From: Pseudomonas sp. BGr12
GTDB lineage: Bacteria > Pseudomonadota > Gammaproteobacteria > Pseudomonadales > Pseudomonadaceae
Length of the DNA: 34,843 nucleotides
Reading direction: 5' to 3'
Assembly: GCF_030272895.1 (NCBI RefSeq)
Contig: NZ_JALRNF010000052.1
Location: 1 to 34,843, forward strand
Part shown: piece after piece, positions 1 through 10,008 of the stretch
Position numbering within the stretch: position 1 is the stretch's first letter
Layout of the letters: every line of letters starts with the position of its first letter
The notes under the pieces: model-generated
What the model was told of the DNA's origin: nothing
Databases searched by the model: none
Seen by the model: the letters and a program-made list of their open reading frames with translations, nothing else
Translations under genes and position numbers: made by a program

Positions 1-118
1 TTTTTTTCCTTCTCTCATTAAACACTTCCCCGCGGGGGGTCTTTTTTTTTGGTGGAAATGGGGCGGGGGCCCACCCCGCCCCCCCGTGTGTCGGGGGGGG
101 GGCCCCCCGCGATGAGGT
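1..118. other. Low-complexity, probably error-rich contig end
   Basis: This stretch is dominated by homopolymer runs (7 T at the first base, 9 T at 42-50, 10 G at 93-102, long C runs) quite unlike the mixed-composition DNA that follows. No terminator, promoter or gene can be read here. It lies just downstream of the stop codon of the minus-strand glycine-zipper gene, where a terminator would be expected. The simplest reading is poor consensus at a contig end rather than biology. Confidence 0.6.
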
Positions 119-667
119 TTACTGCTGCGGCGGCGCCTCGCTCAAGATCAGCTTGCCTTCCTTATCCAGCGGAATTTGCGAGCCCGGATCACGATCCATG
201 CGAACCTGACCGACCTTGTCACCAATCGAATACTTCACGTCATAACCGACGACCTTCTCGCTCAGGTCGTTGACCGTGTTGCAGCGGGTCTGGGTGGTGG
301 TATAGGTATCACGTTCCTGCATACCTTCCTGCACCTTGTTACCGGCATAGCCACCACCGACCGCACCGGCCACCGTGGCGATCTTCTTGCCGGTACCACC
401 ACCGATCTGGTTACCCAGCAAACCACCCGCCACCGCGCCCAGCACGGTACCGGCGATCTGGTGCTGGTCCTTGACCGGCGCCTGACGCGTCACTGTCACG
501 TCCTTGCACACTTCCCGTGGAGTCTTGACGGTCTGCGTGACCGGTTGTACCGCCATTACCTGGGCGAACTCCGGACCGCTCTTGACCAGACTGTAGGTGG
601 CCACAGCGCCACCGGCAGTCACACCGACAGCACCCAGAACCGCACCCACCAGCATTGACTTGTTCAC
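119..667 (-). CDS. Glycine-zipper 2TM domain envelope protein
   Basis: A 182-residue protein of the glycine-zipper 2TM (Rick_17kDa_Anti-like) group, probably in the envelope; its exact role is unknown. A hydrophobic N-terminal segment (about residues 4-24, rich in G/A/V) looks like an uncleaved anchor or signal. Residues about 70-110 form the glycine zipper, with repeated GAVAGGLLGNQIGGG-type spacing and two short hydrophobic stretches. The C-terminal part (YDVKYSIGDKVGQVRMDRDPG) is the conserved tail of the family. I chose the GTG at 667 because AGGAGG at 673-678 sits five bases before it. An ATG-like start further upstream at 745 would read back into the secF terminator hairpin and has no such site. 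The gene is separated from secF by a strong terminator, so it is probably its own transcription unit. Confidence 0.85.
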   Translation of the reverse strand: MNKSMLVGAVLGAVGVTAGGAVATYSLVKSGPEFAQVMAVQPVTQTVKTPREVCKDVTVTRQAPVKDQHQIAGTVLGAVAGGLLGNQIGGGTGKKIATVAGAVGGGYAGNKVQEGMQERDTYTTTQTRCNTVNDLSEKVVGYDVKYSIGDKVGQVRMDRDPGSQIPLDKEGKLILSEAPPQQ

Positions 668-723
668 GTGAACCTCCTGATCGTACCTGCGGGACTTAAC
701 CCGCCTTCTCCTTGCCTTGGAGC

Positions 724-757
724 AAAAAAAAAGGCGCGAGTTCAATACTCGCGCCTT
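724..757 (-). terminator. Rho-independent terminator of the queA-secF operon
   Basis: An 11-bp perfect stem (731-741 with 747-757, AAGGCGCGAGT) closes a five-base loop. On the minus strand it is followed by a run of nine T (724-732). It lies about 30 bases after the secF stop codon and before the glycine-zipper gene, so it should separate the two units. Confidence 0.92.
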
Positions 758-787
758 CTTCTACGACGATCAGTGCGGGAACAACCC

Positions 788-1699
788 TTATGGACGGTCG
801 TCCACACCCTCGGCCTTGACCGGAGGAATCAGGTCTTCACTGCTCAGGTTCAGCCAGATCAGCACCACGTTGGCGATGTAGATCGACGAGTAGGTACCGG
901 CCATGACACCGATGAACAGCGCCAGCGAGAAGCCCCACAGGTTGTCGCCACCGAAGAACAGCAGCGCAGCGATGGCGAGCAGGGTCGACACCGAGGTGGC
1001 GATGGTGCGCAGCAGGGTCTGGGTGGTCGAGATGTTGATGTTCTCGATCAGCGAAGCCTTGCGCAGCACGCGGAAGTTCTCCCGCACCCGGTCGAAGACG
1101 ACGATGGTGTCGTTGAGCGAGTAGCCGATGATCGCCAGCACCGCCGCCAGCACCGTCAGGTCGAAGGTGATCTGGAAGAACGACAGGATGCCCATGGTCA
1201 CGACCACGTCATGCACCAGCGACAGGATCGCGCCCAGGGCGAACTTCCACTGAAAGCGGAAGGCCAGGTAGATCATGATGCCACCCAGGGCCAGCAGCAT
1301 GCCCAGGCCACCCTGGTCACGCAGCTCTTCACCCACCTGCGGGCCGACGAACTCGACGCGCTTGACCACGGCCGGGTTGTCGGAACTCACCTTCTGCAGC
1401 GCCTCGGCCACACGGTTGCCCAGCATCGGGTCGTCGCCCGGCATGCGCACCAGCAGGTCGGTGGTAGCGCCGAAGCTCTGCACCACGGCGTCCTGGAAGC
1501 CGGCCTTGACCAGCTCCTCACGCACCTGGCCGAGGTTGGCCGGACGCTCGTAGGTCAGCTCGATGAGCGTACCGCCGGTGAAGTCCAGGCCGAAGTTGAG
1601 GCCCTTGTAGAACCAGCTGAACAGCGCCAGCACGGTAAGCAGCAGGGTGACGCCGAACGCGACGTTGCGTACACCCATGAAGTTGATGGTACGTAGCAT
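788..1699 (-). CDS. secF: Protein translocase subunit SecF
   Basis: SecF, 303 residues, is an inner-membrane partner of SecD and YajC. The SecDF complex uses the proton gradient to help pull preproteins through SecYEG on the periplasmic side. An N-terminal membrane segment is followed by the periplasmic P1 motif GLDFTGGTLIEL (about residues 36-47) and then five membrane segments. These include the conserved stretch IIGYSLNDTIVVFDRVREN, whose Asp and Arg are typical of the RND-like proton path. Length and start (MLRTINFMGVRN) fit the Pseudomonas family. It starts nine bases after secD stops, so the two are co-transcribed, and the gene is closed by a strong terminator. Confidence 0.98.
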   Translation of the reverse strand: MLRTINFMGVRNVAFGVTLLLTVLALFSWFYKGLNFGLDFTGGTLIELTYERPANLGQVREELVKAGFQDAVVQSFGATTDLLVRMPGDDPMLGNRVAEALQKVSSDNPAVVKRVEFVGPQVGEELRDQGGLGMLLALGGIMIYLAFRFQWKFALGAILSLVHDVVVTMGILSFFQITFDLTVLAAVLAIIGYSLNDTIVVFDRVRENFRVLRKASLIENINISTTQTLLRTIATSVSTLLAIAALLFFGGDNLWGFSLALFIGVMAGTYSSIYIANVVLIWLNLSSEDLIPPVKAEGVDDRP

Positions 1700-1708
1700 G
1701 GCAGCCCC

Positions 1709-3574
1709 TTAAACCCACAGCTTCTTGATATCACGCCCACCGCAGGTCAGGTTGACCATTGCGCGGGTAACCATGACGGCCGTGAACATCGAGGTGAAAA
1801 TCCCGAGGGACATGGTAACCGCGAAGCCCTTGACCGGACCGGTACCCATGGCGAAGAGGATGCCGCCGACCAGCAAGGTGGTCAGGTTGGCGTCGACGAT
1901 CGCCGTGTAGGCACGGTTGAAGCCTTCGTGGATGGCGCGCTGCACCGACATACCGGCCGCCAGCTCTTCGCGGATCCGCGAGAAGATCAGCACGTTGGCG
2001 TCGACCGCCATACCCATGGTCAAGACGATACCGGCGATACCCGGCAGGGTCAGGGTGGCGCCCAGCAGGGACATCAGCGCCAGCAGCATGACCATGTTAC
2101 CGGCCAGGGCGACAGTGGCGATCAGGCCGAAGAAGCGGTAGATGGCCATGATGAATAGCGAGACGAACAGCATGCCCCACAGGGATGCATCGATACCCTT
2201 GGTGATGTTGTCGGCACCCAGGCTAGGACCGATGGTACGTTCTTCGGCGAAGTACATCGGCGCCGCCAGACCACCGGCACGCAGCAGCAGGGCCAGTTCC
2301 GAGGACTCACCCTGGCCATTCAGGCCGGTGATGCGGAACTGGCTGCCCAGTGGCGACTGGATGGTCGCCAGGCTGATGATCTTTTTCTCTTCCTGGAAGG
2401 TCTGGATGGCGACGTCTTTCTCGACACCGTCAACCACCTTCTTCTCGTAGCGGGTGATCGGGCGCTGCTCGATGAAGATCACCGCCATGCTGCGACCGAC
2501 GTTGCTGCGGGTCGCGCGGCTCATCAGTTCGCCACCATGGCCGTCCAGGCGAATGTTCACCTGCGGGCGACCTTGCTCGTCGAAGCTGGCCTGGGCATCG
2601 GTTACCTGGTCACCGGTGATGATCAGGCCACGCTCCACCGCTGCCGAACGACCGCCTTCGCGGAATTCGAAGACTTCGGTGGTGGCCTTGGAAGCACCTG
2701 GCTCGGCACCCAGACGGAACTCCAGGTTCGCGGTTTTACCCAGGATACGCTTGGCTTCGGCGGTGTCCTGCACACCCGGCAGCTCGACCACGATACGGTT
2801 GGCGCCCTGGCGCTGGACCAGCGGCTCGGCCACGCCCAGTTCGTTGACCCGGTTGCGCACGGTAGTCAGGTTCTGCTTGATCGAGTATTCACGGATTTCC
2901 GCGACCTTGGCCGGGGTGATCGCCAGGCGCAGGACCGCCATGTCGTTACGCTCGGCAGTGGTCAGCTCGAAATCGTTGAAATTCTTGCGGATCAGGCTAC
3001 GCGCCTGTTCGCGGGATGCATCATCGGCAAAGCCCAGCACAATACCGCCGTCTTGTTGCGGCAGGCTGCGGTAGCGCACACGCTCCTTGCGCAGCAGGCT
3101 CTTGACTTCACCTTCGTAGACTTTGAGGCGGGCCGCCATGGCCTTGTCCATGTCCACTTCCAGCAGGAAGTGCACGCCACCGGACAGGTCCAGACCCAGC
3201 TTCATCGGGCTTGCGCCCAGGTTGCGCAGCCATTGCGGGGTAGTCGGGGCCAGGTTCAGGGCTACCACGTAGTCATCGCCCAGTGCCTTGCGCACTACAT
3301 CCTTGGCTGGCAGTTGGTCTTCCTGCTTGGTCAGGCGCAGCAGTGCGCCCTTGCCCTTCTCGCCCAGGCTCGCGGCCTTGACCTGGATACCGGCCTCGAC
3401 GAGCGCCTTGCTCGCGCGGTCCAGATCCGCCTGAGTGACCTGCAGCGCCGTGCTGGCACCACTGACCTGGACGGCCGGATCATCAGGGTAGAGGTTGGGA
3501 GCGGAATAAATAAAACCGATCGCCAGTACCACCAGGATCAGTGCGTATTTCCACAGAGGGTATTTGTTCAGCAT
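1709..3574 (-). CDS. secD: Protein translocase subunit SecD
   Basis: SecD, 621 residues, is the larger SecDF subunit. The N-terminal membrane helix is at about residues 8-25. It is followed by a large periplasmic region with the signature LGLDLSGGVHFLLEVD (about 127-141) and the P1 base and head parts, then five C-terminal membrane helices. The transport signature GMAVDANVLIFSRIREEL contains the conserved Asp of the proton relay. The longer head compared with E. coli is usual for Pseudomonas. The ATG at 3574 is preferred over the in-frame GTG just before it at 3577. yajC lies 62 bases upstream with a hairpin in the gap; secF lies nine bases downstream. Confidence 0.98.
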   Translation of the reverse strand: MLNKYPLWKYALILVVLAIGFIYSAPNLYPDDPAVQVSGASTALQVTQADLDRASKALVEAGIQVKAASLGEKGKGALLRLTKQEDQLPAKDVVRKALGDDYVVALNLAPTTPQWLRNLGASPMKLGLDLSGGVHFLLEVDMDKAMAARLKVYEGEVKSLLRKERVRYRSLPQQDGGIVLGFADDASREQARSLIRKNFNDFELTTAERNDMAVLRLAITPAKVAEIREYSIKQNLTTVRNRVNELGVAEPLVQRQGANRIVVELPGVQDTAEAKRILGKTANLEFRLGAEPGASKATTEVFEFREGGRSAAVERGLIITGDQVTDAQASFDEQGRPQVNIRLDGHGGELMSRATRSNVGRSMAVIFIEQRPITRYEKKVVDGVEKDVAIQTFQEEKKIISLATIQSPLGSQFRITGLNGQGESSELALLLRAGGLAAPMYFAEERTIGPSLGADNITKGIDASLWGMLFVSLFIMAIYRFFGLIATVALAGNMVMLLALMSLLGATLTLPGIAGIVLTMGMAVDANVLIFSRIREELAAGMSVQRAIHEGFNRAYTAIVDANLTTLLVGGILFAMGTGPVKGFAVTMSLGIFTSMFTAVMVTRAMVNLTCGGRDIKKLWV

Positions 3575-3594
3575 CACGCCGCCCGTTCAAGACG

Positions 3595-3615
3595 CGGGGC
3601 GCCTTGCGCGCCCCG
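3595..3615 (-). other. GC-rich hairpin between yajC and secD
   Basis: GGGGCGC (3596-3602) pairs with GCGCCCC (3608-3614) around a five-base loop, with one more C-G pair outside. No T-run follows, so it is not a canonical terminator. It could stabilise the yajC 3' end or tune the ratio of YajC to SecD in the shared transcript. Confidence 0.5.
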
Positions 3616-3636
3616 TCGATTGGTAAAAAACGTAAA

Positions 3637-3972
3637 TCAGATCGCTTTGAGCGTACCTTTTGGCAGGGTCGCGGCAACGGCACCCTTCTGGAACTTCAGC
3701 TCGACGTTATCGGAAACTTCCAGGACCACGAAGTCGTCGGCTACTTTGACGATCTTGCCGGCAATGCCGCCATTGGTGACAACTTCATCACCTTTTTGCA
3801 AGTTGCTCAGCAGGTTCTTCTGCTCTTTGGCACGTTTGGCCTGCGGGCGCCAGATCATCAGGTAGAAGATGACCAGGAAACCTACCAGGAAAATCCACTC
3901 GAAGCCGGTACCGGCTGGGCCGGCGGCAGGGGCAGCGGCGTCCGCGTAAGCGGCAGGGATCAGAAAGCTCAT
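3637..3972 (-). CDS. yajC: Sec translocon accessory subunit YajC
   Basis: YajC, 111 residues, is a small inner-membrane protein that joins SecDF. A short N-terminal region (MSFLIPAAYADAAAPAAG) precedes one membrane helix (about residues 25-45, FLVGFLVIFYLMIW). A cytoplasmic domain follows with the family signature RPQAKRAKEQKNLLSNLQKGDEVVTNGGIAGKI. The ATG at 3972 gives the family-typical length and has GGAGTG just upstream; the reading frame extends six codons further but without support. It is the third gene of the queA-tgt-yajC-secD-secF order common in gamma-proteobacteria. Confidence 0.97.
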   Translation of the reverse strand: MSFLIPAAYADAAAPAAGPAGTGFEWIFLVGFLVIFYLMIWRPQAKRAKEQKNLLSNLQKGDEVVTNGGIAGKIVKVADDFVVLEVSDNVELKFQKGAVAATLPKGTLKAI

Positions 3973-4018
3973 GTGGCACTCCAGTTGCAATCAGTACTTG
4001 TTAGGGATCGACAGAACA

Positions 4019-6198
<2,180 letters not shown>

Positions 6199-6226
6199 GA
6201 TGGTGTTCGGTTCGACAGGGTCGCAA

Positions 6227-6255
6227 AGTTTAGCCGAAACCACGAAAATTGACCA
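6227..6255 (-). promoter_or_regulatory. Candidate sigma-70 promoter for the queA operon
   Basis: On the minus strand TGGTCA (6250-6255) and TAAACT (6227-6232) are spaced by 17 bases, about 30 bases before the queA ATG. Both boxes are partial matches, so this is inference. The promoter would lie back to back with that of the tRNA-Leu gene. Confidence 0.5.
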
Positions 6256-6265
6256 TGAAACCTGA

Positions 6266-6294
6266 TTGACCAACGGTAGGCGCCTCTCTATACT
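6266..6294 (+). promoter_or_regulatory. Sigma-70 promoter of the tRNA-Leu gene
   Basis: TTGACC (6266-6271) and TATACT (6289-6294) are separated by exactly 17 bases, with a G/C-rich discriminator (TCGCCGCC) after the -10 box, as expected for a stringently controlled stable-RNA promoter. The predicted start is about six bases before the mature tRNA. Confidence 0.85.
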
Positions 6295-6306
6295 TCGCCG
6301 CCACAA

Positions 6307-6391
6307 GCCCTGATGGCGGAATTGGTAGACGCGGCGGATTCAAAATCCGTTTTCGAAAGGAGTGGGAGTTCGAGTCTCCCTCGGGGCACCA
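6307..6391 (+). tRNA. tRNA-Leu (anticodon CAA)
   Basis: An 85-base class II tRNA with the CCA end encoded. The acceptor stem GCCCTGA pairs with TCGGGGC (one T-G pair). The anticodon stem GCGGA/TCCGT encloses the loop TTCAAAA, with CAA at 6341-6343, which reads UUG. There is a variable arm and a T arm with the GTTCGAGTC loop. It has its own promoter and a terminator ten bases after the CCA. It is not a target of the neighbouring queuosine genes, which act on GUN anticodons. Confidence 0.97.
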
Positions 6392-6400
6392 AACGCATGA

Positions 6401-6428
6401 AAAAGCCGACTGAGAAGTCGGCTTTTTT
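6401..6428. terminator. Two-way terminator between tRNA-Leu and sodC
   Basis: AAAAGCCGACT (6401-6411) and AGTCGGCTTTT (6416-6426) form an 11-bp stem with a GAGA loop. T-runs follow on both strands, so it can stop the tRNA transcript on the plus strand and the sodC transcript on the minus strand. Confidence 0.92.
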
Positions 6429-6439
6429 GTGGGCGCGAT

Positions 6440-6958
6440 TCAGCGCACCACGCCACACGCCACGCGCGCCCCGCCCCCACCCAGCGGCTGCGGGTGATCA
6501 CTGTGGTTATCACCACCGGCATGCACCATCAGCGCATGCCCCTTGAACTCGGCAACCTTCAGACGTGGCGCCAGCACAGGGTAGGTTGCAGTGCCTGTGG
6601 CGGTGACATAGAGCGCGGGCAGATCGCCCTTGTGCCCGGCATCATCGTAAGGACCCTTGTGACGCTGGCTATTGTCCGGATCCCAATGCCCGCCCGCGCC
6701 GCCGGCCGGTATGCGTTTGCCATCGACCGTGGTGCTTGCGCAGGAGGGTTTCTCATGCAAATGAAAGCCATGCACGCCGGGCGGCAGATCGCGCAAGTCG
6801 GGGATCAACAGCGTTCCGTACTTGCCTTGTTCAAGGGTGATCGTACCGATGGGGTTGGTGACGCCGTCTGCGCCCACCAGGGCCATTTCCACTGTCTGTG
6901 TCTGTGCCTGGGCCACGGCCGCTGCGCTCAGCAATGCGCCGAACAAGAATACCTTCAT
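6440..6958 (-). CDS. sodC: Periplasmic Cu,Zn superoxide dismutase SodC
   Basis: SodC, 172 residues, converts superoxide in the periplasm to hydrogen peroxide and oxygen. A cleavable signal peptide covers about residues 1-18 (ends AVAQA). All expected metal ligands are present: His66, His68, His91 and His146 for copper, and His91, His100, His109 and Asp112 for zinc. Cys73 and Cys168 can form the structural disulfide, and an Arg (Arg165) lies near the C-terminal [12 protein letters not shown] motif. The start at 6958 is chosen because it begins the signal peptide and has GGAG nearby; the frame stays open 68 codons upstream without a plausible start. It is a single-gene unit ending at the shared terminator. 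Confidence 0.97.
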   Translation of the reverse strand: MKVFLFGALLSAAAVAQAQTQTVEMALVGADGVTNPIGTITLEQGKYGTLLIPDLRDLPPGVHGFHLHEKPSCASTTVDGKRIPAGGAGGHWDPDNSQRHKGPYDDAGHKGDLPALYVTATGTATYPVLAPRLKVAEFKGHALMVHAGGDNHSDHPQPLGGGGARVACGVVR

Positions 6959-7114
6959 GATGTTGCTCCATAGTCGGGGTAGAAAAGCGACAGGCCTGGG
7001 ATGCCCAACCCACCTTAACAAGGTGGTCGCCGAGGCCGCCTGTGGATTGCATTTCCAACCTTTTCTGGCGCACGTAGCCGATGAGCCATCACGCGCATGG
7101 CGAGCAGAAAGCAG

Positions 7115-7151
7115 AAAACAAAAACCCCCTGCTACATCGGGTAGCAGGGGG
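7115..7151 (-). terminator. Rho-independent terminator of the small lipoprotein gene
   Basis: An 11-bp perfect stem, CCCCCTGCTAC (7125-7135) with GTAGCAGGGGG (7141-7151), has a five-base loop. On the minus strand it is followed by TTTTTGTTTT. It lies 45 bases downstream of the lipoprotein stop codon and keeps that transcript out of sodC. Confidence 0.92.
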
Positions 7152-7195
7152 CCTTGGATCAACCCTGAAACGGATTGATCAGTGCAGCGCTAAAG

Positions 7196-7387
7196 TTATT
7201 GCTGTTGCGGCAGCTTGTCGATCGGGCCGCAACCGCCAATAACTTTAGAAATGGAAACCGAAGGGTGGAACAGGTAGTCGTAAGAGCAGTTCTTTGGCTG
7301 GTTGTAGACTTGACCAGTGCAACCCGAGAGCAGTGCTACGCCCGAAACTACAGCGACAGCAACCGATGCTTTCAACAGCTTTTTCAT
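7196..7387 (-). CDS. Small lipoprotein (DUF4223-like)
   Basis: A 63-residue lipoprotein. The signal peptide MKKLLKASVAVAVVSG ends in the lipobox LLSGC, making Cys23 the lipidated residue of a mature protein of about 41 residues. The mature part (TGQVYNQPKNCSYDYLFHPS...) has two further cysteines and a Gln-rich end, and resembles the DUF4223 family from memory; function is unknown. Residue +2 after the Cys is Thr, not Asp, so sorting to the outer membrane is expected. AAGGAC lies eight bases before the ATG. Its own promoter (7435-7463) and terminator (7115-7151) mark it as a single-gene unit that may be strongly expressed. Confidence 0.88.
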   Translation of the reverse strand: MKKLLKASVAVAVVSGVALLSGCTGQVYNQPKNCSYDYLFHPSVSISKVIGGCGPIDKLPQQQ

Positions 7388-7434
7388 ACAAAGTCCTTTA
7401 AATTATGAAACACCGCCTTTCTGGCGGAAGCGCG

Positions 7435-7463
7435 ATTATACGGAAAACCGGCAAACCTCTCCA
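7435..7463 (-). promoter_or_regulatory. Sigma-70 promoter of the small lipoprotein gene
   Basis: A consensus TATAAT (minus strand, 7435-7440) is preceded, 17 bases upstream, by TGGAGA (7458-7463), which matches four of six -35 positions. The predicted start would give a leader of about 40 bases. Confidence 0.7.
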
Positions 7464-7622
7464 GTCGGCCTCAGCACTCGCTTTCAGGCCATCCCGAGCG
7501 CTGAAAAGTCCTCGCCCCGATGTCGCAATCGGACTCGATCACGGCGTAATCGACAAACACGCCAGACGATACTCCTAGGTAATGTTGCCCGGCCTCTTTC
7601 AACCATGCATTCGTTGTGTTGA

Positions 7623-7634
7623 CTGATCGATCAG
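7623..7634. promoter_or_regulatory. 12-bp perfect palindrome upstream of the permease gene
   Basis: CTGATCGATCAG is a perfect palindrome 114 bases before the permease start. It touches a possible -35 box (TTGACT, 7619-7624), although the matching -10 is weak. It may be an operator. The rest of 7464-7748 shows no gene and no other clear signal. Confidence 0.35.
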
Positions 7635-7748
7635 AACAACTTACACGTTTTAGCCATGCCACTTCCAAGGTGTTTGAAGGCAACTAGTGATGCTCGCCTG
7701 ACGATCGGTCAACGCCTCCCAGGATCAAACACAAAGAGAATAAGCATA

Positions 7749-9149
7749 ATGATCAGCTTGGGCTCCGAAGATTCGAAAGGTCAGTTGGCGCAGGGCTTCA
7801 AGCCGCGCCATGTCACCATGCTTTCAATTGCCGGCATCATCGGTGCCGGGTTGTTCGTCGGCTCCGGGCATGCCATTGCCGCCGCCGGCCCCGCGGCCAT
7901 CCTGGCTTACATCCTGTCCGGCATCCTGGTCATCCTGGTGATGCGCATGCTCGGCGAGATGGCCGTGGCCCGGCCCGATACCGGTTCCTTTTCCACCTAT
8001 GCCGACCAGGCCATCGGGCCCTGGGCGGGCTTTACCATCGGCTGGATGTACTGGTGGTTCTGGGTCCTGGTGATTCCCATCGAGGCCCTGGCAGCCGGGC
8101 ATGTGCTGAACAACTGGTTCCCCCAGGTCGAGGCCTGGCTGTTCGCCCTGCTGTCGATCATCGTCCTGGCGGCGACCAACCTGTTCAGCGTATCCAAGTA
8201 CGGCGAGTTCGAATTCTGGTTCGCCATGTTCAAAGTGCTGGCGATCATCGCCTTCATCGCCCTGGGTTTTGCCGCGCTGATGGGCTGGGTGCCGGATCGC
8301 GAAGTCAGCGGCTTGAGCCGGTTGCTCGATGAGCACGGCGGCTTTGCACCCAATGGCGCCTCTGCCGTGGTGGGCGCCTTCATTACGGTGATGTTCAGCT
8401 TTATCGGTATCGAAGCGGTGACCATCGCCGCCGCCGAATCGCAAAGCCCGGCAAAGAACATCGCCCGGGCCACCCGCTCGGTGATCTGGCGAATCGGTGT
8501 GTTCTACCTGCTGTCGATTTCCGTGATCATTTCCATCGTGCCCTGGAACGACCCGCTGCTGGCCGAGGTGGGCTCCTACCAGCGCGCGCTGGAGCTGATG
8601 AACATTCCCCACGCCAAGTTCATGATGGATGTGGTGGTGCTGGTCGCGGTGGCCAGTTGCATGAACTCGTCGATCTACATCGCCTCGCGCATGCTCTACT
8701 CCCTGGGCAAGCGCGGCGAGGCGCCGAAACAGGTGAAAGTCACCTCCTCGGCCGGCGTGCCACGCATGGCGGTGATGGCCAGTACGGTGCTGGGTGCGGT
8801 CATTACCGTGGTCAGCTACTTCGCCCCGGCGGGCCTGTTCGAGTTCCTGCTGGCCAGCTCCGGAGCCATCGCCTTGCTGGTGTACCTGGTCATCGCCATC
8901 TCGCAACTACGCATGCGCGGGATGCTGCGCCGCCAGCAGGTGCAACTTGAGGTGCGCATGTGGCTGTTCCCGTGGCTCACTTACGCGGTGATCGTCTTCA
9001 TCATCGCCGCCCTGGGCGTCATGCTGATGACCCCGGAACACCGCGCCGAAGTGACCACCACCATCGGCCTGGCACTGGCGATATCGCTGGTCGGCATCGT
9101 CCTGACCCGACAGCACGGGCAGCCGGCACGGGTGAGCTCCACGGTCTAG
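7749..9149 (+). CDS. Amino-acid permease, GabP-like (AAT family of the APC superfamily)
   Basis: A 466-residue inner-membrane symporter with about 12 membrane segments. The N-terminal signature SIAGIIGAGLFVGSGHAI (about 27-43) and the run MRMLGEMAVARPDTGSFSTYAD are typical of AAT-family proteins, and the sequence resembles gamma-aminobutyrate permeases such as GabP. Substrate is inferred only from that resemblance; another amino acid is possible. The ATG at 7749 begins the cytoplasmic N-terminus seen in relatives, with AAGAGAA a little upstream; an in-frame ATG at 7656 lacks a ribosome site and would add 31 unlikely residues. No gab catabolic genes are beside it. A 12-bp palindrome upstream may be an operator. 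Confidence 0.88.
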   Translation: MISLGSEDSKGQLAQGFKPRHVTMLSIAGIIGAGLFVGSGHAIAAAGPAAILAYILSGILVILVMRMLGEMAVARPDTGSFSTYADQAIGPWAGFTIGWMYWWFWVLVIPIEALAAGHVLNNWFPQVEAWLFALLSIIVLAATNLFSVSKYGEFEFWFAMFKVLAIIAFIALGFAALMGWVPDREVSGLSRLLDEHGGFAPNGASAVVGAFITVMFSFIGIEAVTIAAAESQSPAKNIARATRSVIWRIGVFYLLSISVIISIVPWNDPLLAEVGSYQRALELMNIPHAKFMMDVVVLVAVASCMNSSIYIASRMLYSLGKRGEAPKQVKVTSSAGVPRMAVMASTVLGAVITVVSYFAPAGLFEFLLASSGAIALLVYLVIAISQLRMRGMLRRQQVQLEVRMWLFPWLTYAVIVFIIAALGVMLMTPEHRAEVTTTIGLALAISLVGIVLTRQHGQPARVSSTV

Positions 9150-9218
9150 GGTTAGGGGCCGGGCAGGGATTGTGTGTACGATCCCTGCAACGCCCTTGCC
9201 CCGAGAGAGAGCCGCCCC

Positions 9219-9695
9219 ATGCAGTTGACCCACCGCCCCGTCCAGCCCCACGACATCGCTACGATCTGCTGCTTCCCACAGGGCGCGGATGAACTGTTCT
9301 ATATGTTCCCCAAGGCCGAGCACCCGCTGACGCCGGCACAGTTGAGCGACGCCATCGCCAGCCGCAGCGGCTCGACCGTGGTCGAGGGTGACGGCACGGT
9401 GCTGGCCTTTGCCAACTTCTACAAGGCTGAACAGGGTGGTGTCTGCGCCTTGGGCAATGTGGTGGTCGCCCCCGCCGCACGCGGTCACGGCGTGGCGCGG
9501 TACCTGGTGCAGTGCATGATCGAGCTGGCGCGCAGCCAGTTCGATGCCCGAGAGGTGTGGGTGTCCTGCTTCAACCACAACACCGCGGGGTTGCTGCTTT
9601 ATCCACAGCTGGGGTTCCTGCCGTTCGCCGTCGAGGAGCGCCAGGGGCCGGGCAACACGCGGGTGGCGCTGGTGCAGATGAAACAGGTGCTGTAG
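9219..9695 (+). CDS. GNAT-family N-acetyltransferase
   Basis: A 158-residue acetyl-CoA-dependent acyltransferase of unknown substrate. The acetyl-CoA loop (motif A) is seen at residues 81-98, VVVAPAARGHGVARYLVQ, with the R-G-x-G-x-A pattern. The motif-B region follows at FNHNTAGLLLYPQLGFLPF, where Tyr128 is at the usual position of the general acid. The ATG at 9219 is preceded by GAGAGAG. It lies 69 bases after the permease on the same strand and may be co-transcribed. It does not look like RimI or an aminoglycoside acetyltransferase. Confidence 0.9.
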   Translation: MQLTHRPVQPHDIATICCFPQGADELFYMFPKAEHPLTPAQLSDAIASRSGSTVVEGDGTVLAFANFYKAEQGGVCALGNVVVAPAARGHGVARYLVQCMIELARSQFDAREVWVSCFNHNTAGLLLYPQLGFLPFAVEERQGPGNTRVALVQMKQVL

Positions 9696-9708
9696 GTGCT
9701 GTCGGTGC

Positions 9709-10008
9709 TCAGCGTCTGGATGGGCTGTGAGGCTGGGCCAGAAGGTCGATCCCCAAGGCACGAACAACCTTGAGCACCGTGTCAAAGCGCGGTTTGGCGC
9801 CTGGAGACAGCGCCTTGTACAGACTTTCACGCCCCAGGCCACTGGCACTGGCTATCTGTGCCATGCCTCGAGCCCTGGCCACATAGCCAAGCGCGCGAAT
9901 GAGCTCTTCATGATCCCCCGCAGCCAGCACTTGAGAAAGGTATTCACTGATCGCCTCATCGCTGTCCAGCAGTGAGGCCATATCGAATTCGACGAGTGCC
10001 AGACTCAT
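9709..10008 (-). CDS. Antitoxin, HigA-like (addiction-module antidote family)
   Basis: A 99-residue DNA-binding antitoxin. Its C-terminal half (about 49-90, MAQIASASGLGRESLYKALSPG then FDTVLKVVRALGIDL) is the helix-turn-helix typical of the 'putative addiction module antidote' group. The N-terminal half (DMASLLDSDEAISEYLSQVLAAGD) matches its usual dimer or toxin-contact region. Its ATG overlaps the toxin stop by four bases, so the two are translated together, toxin gene first as in higBA. It should neutralise the toxin and repress the pair. Confidence 0.9.
   Translation of the reverse strand: MSLALVEFDMASLLDSDEAISEYLSQVLAAGDHEELIRALGYVARARGMAQIASASGLGRESLYKALSPGAKPRFDTVLKVVRALGIDLLAQPHSPSRR

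Noticed and set aside
6199..6260. A preQ1 riboswitch upstream of queA
   Set aside because: The leader is short and shows neither the small pseudoknot pattern nor the A-rich tail of preQ1 aptamers.
6307..6391. The tRNA-Leu gene as an attachment site for an integrated element
   Set aside because: No integrase and no repeated tRNA 3' end were seen on either side; flanks are queA and sodC.
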